From: an uncultured bacterium
GTDB lineage: Bacteria > Patescibacteriota > Minisyncoccia > Phycocordibacterales > PALSA-1337
Length of the DNA stretch: 5,140 nt
Assembly: GCA_903876465.1 (NCBI GenBank)
Contig: CAIRAF010000008.1
Coordinates: forward strand, 1 to 5,140
Direction of reading: 5' to 3'
Below the pieces are notes generated by a model that was given only the letters and a program-made list of their open reading frames with translations, made no database searches and was not told where the DNA came from. Positions 1-5,070 of this stretch are shown here, one piece after another. A program made the translations under genes and the position numbers. Within the stretch, counting starts at the first letter, position 1, and every line of letters begins with the position of its first letter.

Positions 1-1667
1 TAGTGCGGCACAAGCATGAGGGCCTCATCTTTACCTGATGAACGCATATTACTCATGGCCTTACCCTTACATGGGTTCACATCCATATCATCACCCTTTG
101 AAGTATCACCGACAACCATACCTTCATAAACTTCAACGGCAGGACCAATGAAGAGGCGTCCACGATCTTGGAGATTCCAGAGTGAGAAACCAAGTGACTT
201 GCCTGAAACCATAGAAGTCATAGAACCAGTCTCACGCTTTTCGATGGTACCAGCATAAGGTTTGAAATCAATAAAACGACTAGCGAGAATACCCTCACCT
301 TTTGTATCAATAACGAAAACGTTTCTATAGCCAAGAAGACCGCGTGTAGGAATTTCAAAAAGAATGCGTGATTGATTTTCCTTAGTCTTCATATCAGTCA
401 TGATAGCCTTACGCTTGCCGAGCTTGTCGATGATAGCACCAGTAAATGTTTCTGGAATATCGATAGTGAGCTCTTCGAAAGGTTCTGACTTCACACCGTC
501 AATATCTTTGACGATAACCTGTGGCTGAGAAACTTGGAGTTCATACCCTTCACGACGCATGTTTTCGAGAAGAACAGCGATATGAAGCTCACCACGACCA
601 TAAACTTTGAAATAATCATTAGCAGAAAAATCCACCTTGAGACCAACGTTGATTTCAAGTTCTTTTTCGAGGCGTTCACGGATCTGACGACCGGTGACGA
701 ATTTACCTTCACGTCCAGCAAATGGAGAATTGTTAACGAGAAAATTCAAACTGATAGTTGGCTCATCAATCTTGATAGTTGGAAGAGCTTCAGTGGCTTC
801 ATTATCTATGAGTGTTTCTCCAATATAGATATCAGGTAAACCAGCAACAGTGATAATGTCACCTGCAAAAGCTTCTTTAACTTCAACACGCTTTTTACCT
901 TCAAAAGTGAAAAGTTTGGTGACTTTACCTGTAAATGTTTTGCCGGTGATAATATCTTTCACCCAAATATTTTGACCATCTTTAATAGAACCATCATAAA
1001 TACGACAGACACCGAGACGTCCAAGGAAATTATCATAACCAAGGTTGAACACTTGAGCTTTGAGAGGATGTGTTGCTTGTACTGCTGTATTAGCTGGAGG
1101 AACATGCGAAAGAATAGTATCCAAAAGTGGAGTAAGATCTTTTGATTCCGCATCAAGACTCATCTTGGCAATACCCTGACGACCGATGGCATAGACTGTT
1201 GGGAAATCGATCTGAGCGTCATGTGCACCAAGCTCAATGAAAAGTTCGAGGACTTGTTCATGAACGAGATTTGGGTTAGCGGCTGGTTTGTCGATCTTAT
1301 TGATGATGACGATAGGTTTGAGACCGAGCTCCAAAGACTTCTTCAAAACGAAACGTGTCTGTGGCATAGGACCTTCTTGTGCATCGACGACAAGGAGAAC
1401 TGTATCAATAGAACGAAGAACACGTTCCACCTCTGAACCGAAGTCGGCGTGACCAGGTGTGTCGACAATGTTGATCTTTGTACCTTTATAAATAACTGAA
1501 GTGTTCTTGGCATAAATCGTAATACCACGCTCTTGTTCTAGAGCATTAGAATCCATACTTCCTTCATCACCGTGACCACACTGTGTCATGATGGCATCAG
1601 TAAGAGTGGTCTTACCGTGGTCCACGTGAGCGATGATGGCTATGTTACGTATTTCTTGCTTTTCCAT
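1..1667 (-). CDS. typA: TypA/BipA ribosome-associated translational GTPase (3' end cut by window edge)
   Basis: Member of the EF-G-like GTPases that bind the ribosome and act in 50S assembly and stress or cold adaptation (family knowledge). Read on the minus strand, the frame is open for 555 codons from the ATG at 1667 to the left edge. G motifs seen: G1 AHVDHGKTT (residues 13-21), G2 region LEQERGITI (43-51), G3 DTPGHADFG (69-77), G4 NKID (123-126). The later EF-G-like part has PTRGLLGYR, DTKGEGIL and NLQDRGRLFIGP, and the BipA C-terminal domain has GKAMSNMRSSGKDEA. Usual length is about 605-615 residues, so roughly the last 50-60 are missing beyond the edge. The G5 region reads YAIGRQGIA, where most homologues have YAS; Ser to Ile is a mild oddity. 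No in-frame ATG lies upstream and no Shine-Dalgarno precedes the start. It has its own promoter at 1743-1771. Confidence 0.97.
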   Translation of the reverse strand, partial: MEKQEIRNIAIIAHVDHGKTTLTDAIMTQCGHGDEGSMDSNALEQERGITIYAKNTSVIYKGTKINIVDTPGHADFGSEVERVLRSIDTVLLVVDAQEGPMPQTRFVLKKSLELGLKPIVIINKIDKPAANPNLVHEQVLELFIELGAHDAQIDFPTVYAIGRQGIAKMSLDAESKDLTPLLDTILSHVPPANTAVQATHPLKAQVFNLGYDNFLGRLGVCRIYDGSIKDGQNIWVKDIITGKTFTGKVTKLFTFEGKKRVEVKEAFAGDIITVAGLPDIYIGETLIDNEATEALPTIKIDEPTISLNFLVNNSPFAGREGKFVTGRQIRERLEKELEINVGLKVDFSANDYFKVYGRGELHIAVLLENMRREGYELQVSQPQVIVKDIDGVKSEPFEELTIDIPETFTGAIIDKLGKRKAIMTDMKTKENQSRILFEIPTRGLLGYRNVFVIDTKGEGILASRFIDFKPYAGTIEKRETGSMTSMVSGKSLGFSLWNLQDRGRLFIGPAVEVYEGMVVGDTSKGDDMDVNPCKGKAMSNMRSSGKDEALMLVPH

Positions 1668-1742
1668 ATGATGTTGAAGGTTAATAAAATGCCCTTTCAG
1701 GCTGTTTTTGATGTTAGTTGATTGGTTTCGAGTTGAGGGATA

Positions 1743-1771
1743 ATTTAAACAAAAAATCGCTCAATAGTCAA
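1743..1771 (-). promoter_or_regulatory. Candidate sigma70-type promoter of typA
   Basis: On the minus strand a TTGACT -35 box (1771-1766) is separated by exactly 17 bases from a TTAAAT -10 box (1748-1743). The spacer is T-rich. Transcription would start near 1736, leaving a leader of about 70 bases before the typA ATG at 1667. That leader (1668-1736) shows no clear ribosome-binding site next to the start; a purine stretch GAAAGGG lies too far upstream. Because this promoter lies downstream of the U-run at 1798-1793, typA probably has a transcript separate from the structured RNA. The -10 matches the consensus at only four of six positions. Confidence 0.5.
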
Positions 1772-1792
1772 GCGGATACTTATTTAAACAAT

Positions 1793-1811
1793 AAAAAACC
1801 ACCAAGGAGAG
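1793..1811 (-). terminator. 3' arm of P1 plus U-run: likely intrinsic terminator
   Basis: The arm CTCTCCTTGGTGG (1811-1799) is followed at once by TTTTTT (1798-1793) on the minus strand. It pairs with 1954-1942, so the closing stem of the structured RNA could also act as its Rho-independent terminator. It would also end read-through from the pseudouridine-synthase/membrane-protein operon before typA. The enclosed loop is about 130 bases, much larger than in a simple hairpin terminator, so the terminator role is an inference. Confidence 0.45.
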
Positions 1812-1954
1812 ATGGCTTGATAGTGGATCAAGAAGACTCCACATAACCAGACTGTCCAGTGTAGAGTGCGTGCTTATCCGGCTCGAGTCCTGCGGGCGTG
1901 AACCTTTCGGTAGCGCCGAACGTCAGGTATCTAATCTGACGCTCCCCTTGGTGG
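1793..1954 (-). ncRNA. Candidate structured small RNA of unknown family, five-helix fold
   Basis: A non-coding stretch that folds neatly when read on the minus strand. P1: 1954-1942 pairs with 1811-1799, 13 bp with one G-U, followed directly by six U (1798-1793). P2: CGTCAG/CTGACG (1941-1936 with 1926-1921), 9-base loop ATTAGATAC. P3: GGCG/CGCC (1917-1914 with 1898-1895), topped by ACC-GAAA-GGU, a GNRA tetraloop. P4: AGGACTC/GAGTCTT (1891-1885 with 1839-1833), with a possible inner CCGGA/TCTGG (1881-1877 with 1851-1847). P5: CTTGAT/ATCAAG (1832-1827 with 1821-1816). P1-P2 and P4-P5 abut with no spacer. The minus strand is favoured as sense because the one imperfect P1 pair is G-U there but A-C on the plus strand, the GNRA loop exists only there, and the U-run follows P1. 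I find no match to the signature motifs of tmRNA, RNase P RNA, SRP RNA, 5S rRNA or 6S RNA. It may be an independent RNA or a 3'/leader element. Confidence 0.6.
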
Positions 1955-1957
1955 CAT

Positions 1958-1996
1958 ATGTCACGAGTGCATGACAGTAATCTCGTTACACGACAT
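1958..1996 (-). other. Bulged hairpin just upstream of the structured RNA
   Basis: On the minus strand ATGTC (1996-1992) and ACGAG (1986-1982) pair with CTCGT (1967-1963) and GACAT (1962-1958). This gives two 5-bp helices with a five-base bulge and a 14-base loop. It ends three bases before P1 of the structured RNA begins, so it may be an extra 5' domain of that RNA. It could also be a structure at the 3' end of the membrane-protein mRNA. An alternative pairing TGTCA/TGACA (1976-1972 with 1963-1959) excludes the first one. No good promoter is visible just upstream of it. Confidence 0.35.
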
Positions 1997-2029
1997 GCTT
2001 TACGTAACTTCTCCTAAACACTACCACAT

Positions 2030-2275
2030 CTAAACGAAAATGAAATACGTCGATACAGCAATAATTAACATAACAATAAATGGAGCGACGACATGATACA
2101 AACCTTTACACGGAGGCACGGCCGCATGTCTTTTAAACATAAAATAGATGAGGTAGATGACCAGACATATTAAAATAATACTTACATATATATTTATATG
2201 CCACACATATCTCGCATCAATCATTCCGATAACTGACATGATGAGAGGAAGTACTCTACCAAATCGAGGAATCAT
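2030..2275 (-). CDS. Small hypothetical membrane protein, 81 residues
   Basis: Unrecognised protein. The sequence shows a short basic N-terminus (MIPRFGR), a weakly hydrophobic stretch at about 8-18, a strong membrane segment at about 30-47 (YVSIILICLVIYLIYFMF), a basic/cysteine-bearing linker with KRHAAVPPCKG, and a second membrane segment at about 62-81 that runs to the C-terminus. This predicts two, possibly three, transmembrane helices. The start codon ATG at 2275 lies 20 bases after the stop of the pseudouridine-synthase gene on the same strand, so the two are probably co-transcribed. Only a weak TTAGG precedes the start. Spacing and composition support a real gene, but there is no homology evidence and its role is unknown. 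Confidence 0.55.
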   Translation of the reverse strand: MIPRFGRVLPLIMSVIGMIDARYVWHINIYVSIILICLVIYLIYFMFKRHAAVPPCKGLYHVVAPFIVMLIIAVSTYFIFV

Positions 2276-2295
2276 AGTAACCTAACATTACCACA

Positions 2296-3147
2296 CTAAT
2301 CTAAATCTGTAATACCAGTTTCTTTACAAGCTTCTTTGAAATCCTTTGGTAGAGGTGCCTCTATACGTACGTGCTCCCCTTTTGGCGTATCAAACTCGAC
2401 AGAACGAGCATGGAGTGCTGTACGTTCAAAACCTAGCGCCATGGGGCGATTTGGAGCATAGAGAGTGTCACCAACGACTGGATGCTGTATAGCGGAAAAA
2501 TGAACACGAATCTGGTGTGTGCGACCCGTCTTTGGTTCAGCTTCCATGAGAGTAAAGCGTTGTTTGCTTTCTGTGCTGTCTTTGTCACGACCAGAAGAAA
2601 CATTTTCAAGTTTCATAGGAACTATAACTGTTGCCAATTTTGTCCAATATGTTTCTGCTTCACGCTCTACCCCACGAGATCCACGACTAGCTGAATATCT
2701 TCGAAAATCAGAACCACTACGACCTATCGGACGAGTTATTGTTCCAAACTCTTCTTTTAGATCACCCCAGACGAAGGCAACGTATTTCTTTTTAATTGTG
2801 CGGTCTTGAAATTGCTTTTTTAGAAATGCATGACCCTTGGCAGTTTTTGCAATAAGAAGAACACCGGAAGTTTCGCGATCAAGACGATGCACTATGCCCG
2901 GACGAATGATTTCTGTTCCGTCTGGCGAACGAGAAGGCTCCCCTACATTCTTGGCACGAGGAAATTCCTTGATAACCCAATCAGTTATGAATGGTCCCTT
3001 TGCACGACCATCTGGGTGAACCATAATGCCTGCAGGCTTATTGATAGCAACAATATCACTGTCCTCATAAAGGATAGTGATCTTTGGAAGCTTCATCGCT
3101 TTGCGAGGTAAGCTCTGTATGGTCTTTTTTGATGACTTATTGCTCAT
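2296..3147 (-). CDS. RluA/RluD-family pseudouridine synthase, lacking an S4 domain
   Basis: Converts specific uridines of rRNA (or tRNA) to pseudouridine in the cytoplasm; which sites cannot be told from the sequence. The 283-residue protein has the family opening ILYEDSDIVAINKPAG (about 25-40), the catalytic motif HRLDRETSG (about 87-95, catalytic Asp near 90) and the late motif GRTHQIRVH (about 208-216), followed by HPVVGDTLYAP. A short basic N-terminus leads straight into the catalytic domain. The N-terminal S4 RNA-binding domain of E. coli RluD (326 residues) is absent, as in RluA-type enzymes. A polar insert lies at about 179-197. A GTG at 3174 would extend the frame but lies before the predicted -10 box, so the ATG at 3147 is chosen. 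An ATG at 3096 also remains possible. Neither has a clear Shine-Dalgarno sequence. First gene of an apparent operon with the membrane protein. Confidence 0.93.
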   Translation of the reverse strand: MSNKSSKKTIQSLPRKAMKLPKITILYEDSDIVAINKPAGIMVHPDGRAKGPFITDWVIKEFPRAKNVGEPSRSPDGTEIIRPGIVHRLDRETSGVLLIAKTAKGHAFLKKQFQDRTIKKKYVAFVWGDLKEEFGTITRPIGRSGSDFRRYSASRGSRGVEREAETYWTKLATVIVPMKLENVSSGRDKDSTESKQRFTLMEAEPKTGRTHQIRVHFSAIQHPVVGDTLYAPNRPMALGFERTALHARSVEFDTPKGEHVRIEAPLPKDFKEACKETGITDLD

Positions 3148-3163
3148 GTGATGAATATACGCT

Positions 3164-3193
3164 ATTGTATGCACTAAGGCAAAATTTTGTGAA
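3164..3193 (-). promoter_or_regulatory. Candidate promoter of the pseudouridine-synthase gene
   Basis: Minus-strand TTCACA (3193-3188; five of six matches to TTGACA), an 18-base spacer, then TACAAT (3169-3164; five of six matches to TATAAT). Transcription would begin near 3157, only about 10 bases before the ATG at 3147. That explains the missing ribosome-binding site and rules against the longer GTG-started frame. It lies in the 54-base gap shared with the divergent tRNA gene. Confidence 0.6.
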
Positions 3194-3198
3194 AATTT
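3182..3198. repeat. Perfect 7-bp inverted repeat, operator-like
   Basis: AAATTTT-GTG-AAAATTT is a perfect palindrome centred on 3190. It covers the -35 box of the minus-strand promoter and ends four bases before the first base of tRNA-Val on the plus strand. It could be an operator serving both directions. It could equally be a by-product of AT-rich promoter sequence. Confidence 0.35.
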
Positions 3199-3201
3199 CG
3201 C

Positions 3202-3274
3202 GGGCGATTAGCTCAGTTGGTAGAGCAATCCATTTACACTGGAAAGGTCACAGGTTCGAGTCCTGTATCGCCCA
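3202..3274 (+). tRNA. tRNA-Val, anticodon UAC
   Basis: Full cloverleaf, 73 bases. Acceptor GGGCGAT (3202-3208) pairs with ATCGCCC (3267-3273). The D arm is GCTC-AGTTGGTA-GAGC (3211-3226). The anticodon loop TTTACAC carries TAC at 3235-3237, giving Val codons GUA/GUN. The T arm is ACAGG-TTCGAGT-CCTGT (3250-3266), with discriminator A at 3274. The next bases are CAATG, so CCA is not encoded and must be added by CCA transferase. The top anticodon-stem pair (3228/3244) is an A-A mismatch. The overall pattern closely follows bacterial tRNA-Val(UAC). No strong promoter is obvious in the short upstream gap. Confidence 0.96.
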
Positions 3275-3276
3275 CA

Positions 3277-3945
3277 ATGAAAGATAAGATCCTTACTTAT
3301 TCAATTCTAGGTCTTGCCACATTAGTTTGTGCTACAACTATTTACTATTACACATCAACTCCAGAGCCAATCGAGATTCCTTTAACGATTACTCCTGCAA
3401 AAATAGTAATTCCTTCATATTCATACCTATTTAAAGATAATAGAGAGCCGATGACCAGTAATATTGTAGGATATTTTGCTGGCGGTGCGTTTGCTTGGTA
3501 TGTCCCTGATTGGCTAATAGAAAATTGGTCAATGCAGAATTCGACTTCATCAGATGGTATGGATATATCTCCAAAAATTAGACAAAACAGTAACGATTTT
3601 TCAGATATTATCTTTTCTATATCAACAAGCAGTGAGACATTTAACGCTCTCACGCTATATGAGAATGAATTGCAATCTGTTTCATCATCTACTCAAGTCA
3701 CAAATGAAGTCTTATTGAATCAACACACTGAAGGAGGTATAACGATGGTTATTGAAACAGATACTCGCATATACCATATCCAGGAATCTGCCGGCAATAG
3801 AACTAAAGAAATATATTATATCGATGGAAAAGGAAAAACACTTGTCGTTTCATTTGAAGCCAGAACGGACATATTTCCACAATTTTCACCAAAAATACAA
3901 AGTATGATAGAAGGAATCGGTGAATTGAAACCTCCCCAAGGCTAG
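3277..3945 (+). CDS. Hypothetical membrane-anchored or secreted protein, 222 residues
   Basis: Unrecognised. It begins with a short basic segment (MKDK) and one hydrophobic helix at about residues 5-26, which would be a signal anchor or uncleaved signal peptide. There is no lipobox at Cys18. The rest is a polar, Ser/Thr-rich domain outside the cytoplasm. Visible patches are an aromatic/glycine stretch GYFAGGAFAWYVPDWLIENW (about 65-84), a Ser/Thr/Asn-rich middle, and a predicted beta-rich C-terminal part ending FSPKIQSMIEGIGELKPPQG. The frame can be read back to a TTG inside the tRNA gene, but those 20 codons are tRNA sequence, so the ATG at 3277 is the real start. It lies two bases after the tRNA and has no Shine-Dalgarno of its own, so expression probably depends on the tRNA promoter and processing. 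The next gene starts 33 bases after its stop. Confidence 0.75.
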   Translation: MKDKILTYSILGLATLVCATTIYYYTSTPEPIEIPLTITPAKIVIPSYSYLFKDNREPMTSNIVGYFAGGAFAWYVPDWLIENWSMQNSTSSDGMDISPKIRQNSNDFSDIIFSISTSSETFNALTLYENELQSVSSSTQVTNEVLLNQHTEGGITMVIETDTRIYHIQESAGNRTKEIYYIDGKGKTLVVSFEARTDIFPQFSPKIQSMIEGIGELKPPQG

Positions 3946-3978
3946 AGAAAATTTGGTCCAATCAAAAAAAGGAGACGT

Positions 3979-4278
3979 ATGAATAAAGTAAACGAACACC
4001 AAGAAGAATGCCTAAATATACTACAAGAAGAGTGTGCAGAGGTAATCCAGGCCGCATCTAAAATCAAACGTTTTGGATTGGTAGGAAAACCAGTCAACAC
4101 AACGCTGACAAATAAGGAAAGCTTAGAAATGGAGTTGGGCGATGTATTAGCCTTGGTTGATTTAGTCAAGGCATCGAACCTGGGTATTACAACCGAAGGT
4201 ATCGAAAAGGCCAGACTCAATAAGATGCAACGTTTATCTAAATACATGCACACATGGGAACAATACACAGCAAAATAA
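3979..4278 (+). CDS. MazG-like nucleotide pyrophosphohydrolase, 99 residues
   Basis: Small all-alpha MazG/dUTPase-superfamily protein. The family hydrolyses (d)NTPs to (d)NMP and pyrophosphate. The metal-binding signatures are visible: EECAE (residues 17-21, the EExxE motif) and ELGD (52-55, the ExxD motif), with the intervening helix IQAASKIKRFG. The length fits single-domain MazG-like proteins, which are about half the size of E. coli MazG. Its opening, NEHQEECLNILQEECAEVIQ, resembles MazG-like proteins of environmental tailed phages as I remember them. A strong Shine-Dalgarno AGGAG (3970-3974) lies four bases before the ATG. It is the first of four tightly packed plus-strand genes. Its likely job is nucleotide-pool control or removal of modified nucleotides; the true substrate is unknown. 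Confidence 0.85.
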   Translation: MNKVNEHQEECLNILQEECAEVIQAASKIKRFGLVGKPVNTTLTNKESLEMELGDVLALVDLVKASNLGITTEGIEKARLNKMQRLSKYMHTWEQYTAK

Positions 4279-4281
4279 AGG

Positions 4282-4294
4282 GTATCTTTGATAC
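4282..4294 (+). other. Small hairpin between the MazG-like gene and the next gene
   Basis: GTATC-TTT-GATAC is a perfect 5-bp inverted repeat with a three-base loop in the 32-base gap after the MazG-like stop at 4278. It has no U-run, so it is not an intrinsic terminator. It lies just before the next gene's ribosome-binding site and could affect mRNA stability or initiation. It could also be chance. Confidence 0.3.
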
Positions 4295-4297
4295 TCT

Positions 4298-4304
4298 AAA
4301 AGGA
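4298..4304 (+). promoter_or_regulatory. Shine-Dalgarno that fixes the start at 4311
   Basis: AAAAGGA lies six bases before the ATG at 4311. The reading frame is also open to an ATG at 4254, inside the MazG-like gene, but that codon lacks such a site and would overlap the upstream gene by 25 bases. The 4311 start is therefore preferred. Confidence 0.75.
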
Positions 4305-4310
4305 AAGAAT

Positions 4311-4871
4311 ATGGCACAATTACCATCAACACCAATGGCTCCTAGCACTATCAGTGCACCTGTTATTTCGACAGCAACCACTACAGGTCAGGGTGGTTCG
4401 GTATATACAACAAATCCAGTCTGGTCGGCGGGTTATACAACAACAACCGTTCCTTCCGGATATTATCAAGGACTTACAGGCAATCTTCTGCAAAATGGAG
4501 CAAACGGTGTAACCGGTGCCTCCTGGACATCTGCTATAGGTAGTACAGCAGGTTATCAAGCTTCAACTCCAAACCCGATGGTTCTTTCCGATAATAAGTC
4601 ACAGGAAATCTGTCGTATAGAACCCGACGGAAAAGTTATCTGGGCCAACGGCATTGATGTCGATGAAGCTGCTGAAGCATTTTCAAGGTCAATATCTATT
4701 GGTACAGAAAGAAAAGCTGGTATCACTGAACGTGTAAAATGTGAAATCCGTAATGCTATATTCGAAGAGATTATTGCTATTGCGAAAGAGAAAGGTTCCC
4801 TGACATCAGATGATTTGACATTGATGCTCGAAGCTACTAAAATAATGGAGAAGCTAAAAGGAATAAAATGA
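4311..4871 (+). CDS. Hypothetical two-part protein, phage-like, 186 residues
   Basis: Function unknown. Residues 1 to about 90 are low-complexity and rich in Thr, Ser, Gly, Pro and aromatic residues (for example TTNPVWSAGYTTTTVPSGYY), with no signal peptide or membrane segment. Residues about 91-186 form a charged, largely helical domain. It starts with a short beta-type element, EICRIEPDGKVIWANGIDVD (99-118), then helices around EAAEAFSRSISIG (119-131), ITERVKCEIRNAIFEEIIAI (138-157) and a C-terminal helix ending EATKIMEKLKGIK. The C-terminal half resembles small uncharacterised proteins of tailed phages as I recall them; I cannot verify this here. The disordered N-terminus might be a flexible tail or virion-linked segment. 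The stop overlaps the next start (ATGA at 4868-4871), which implies translational coupling. Confidence 0.75.
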   Translation: MAQLPSTPMAPSTISAPVISTATTTGQGGSVYTTNPVWSAGYTTTTVPSGYYQGLTGNLLQNGANGVTGASWTSAIGSTAGYQASTPNPMVLSDNKSQEICRIEPDGKVIWANGIDVDEAAEAFSRSISIGTERKAGITERVKCEIRNAIFEEIIAIAKEKGSLTSDDLTLMLEATKIMEKLKGIK

Positions 4872-5068
4872 GACAATATTTAAAAGAAATAGTAGACATT
4901 GGTACAAAATATGCAGTCATCTTTAAAGGTTTACCTAACAACAAAGAAACATTAAGCATACGAAAATATAATGATGAAGATTTAGGTGATTTTGACGAAA
5001 TGGTCAAAGATTATGAGTTTGAATCATATAGTAATAGTGGTATGCCAAGGTTTAAACTAAAGGACTAA
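4868..5068 (+). CDS. Small acidic hypothetical protein, 66 residues
   Basis: Unrecognised. It starts at an ATG that overlaps the previous stop by four bases, preceded by AAAAGGA (4856-4862) with a five-base spacer, so translation is probably coupled. The N-terminal half looks like beta strands (IVDIGTKYAVIFKGLP). The C-terminal half is rich in Asp/Glu and Tyr (DEDLGDFDEMVKDYEFESY). There is no membrane segment or known motif. The tight coupling on both sides and the good ribosome-binding site support a real gene. Small proteins of this kind are common in phage nucleotide-metabolism clusters, but no function can be given. Confidence 0.65.
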   Translation: MRQYLKEIVDIGTKYAVIFKGLPNNKETLSIRKYNDEDLGDFDEMVKDYEFESYSNSGMPRFKLKD

Positions 5069-5070
5069 TA

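Noticed and set aside
534..839. Plus-strand open frames inside typA, such as 534-839 and 1221-1436, and minus-strand ones in other frames
   Set aside because: They overlap an intact typA frame with strong family motifs and show no motif or start signal of their own.
1799..1954. Identity as tmRNA, RNase P RNA, SRP RNA, 5S rRNA or 6S RNA
   Set aside because: The diagnostic motifs (tmRNA T-arm and tag frame, RNase P GAGGAAAGTCC, SRP GGAAGGAAGC, 5S CCGAACTC, 6S conserved bubble) are not present on either strand.
2482..3111. Plus-strand open frames inside the pseudouridine synthase gene
   Set aside because: They are antisense to a clearly conserved protein and their translations look random.
3148..3174. 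Longer pseudouridine synthase starting at GTG 3174
   Set aside because: The GTG lies upstream of the predicted -10 box (3169-3164), so it would not be on the transcript, and the added residues match no family feature.
3202..3274. tRNA pseudogene because of the A-A mismatch in the anticodon stem
   Set aside because: All other stems pair and the invariant D- and T-loop bases are present; a mismatch at 27-43 is tolerated.
3217..3276. Extending the 222-residue protein 20 codons upstream to a TTG
   Set aside because: Those codons are the tRNA-Val gene itself; the resulting VEQSIYTGKVTGSSPVSPT is a well-known type of false translation of tRNA sequence.
4254..4310. Upstream ATG (4254) for the two-part protein
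   Set aside because: It lies inside the MazG-like gene without a ribosome-binding site, while the ATG at 4311 has AAAAGGA at ideal spacing.
4326..4876. Minus-strand frames opposite the two-part protein, one Cys-rich
   Set aside because: The Cys-rich look comes from reading the complement of Thr/Ala codon runs; there is no start signal, and the sense frame is coupled to its neighbours.
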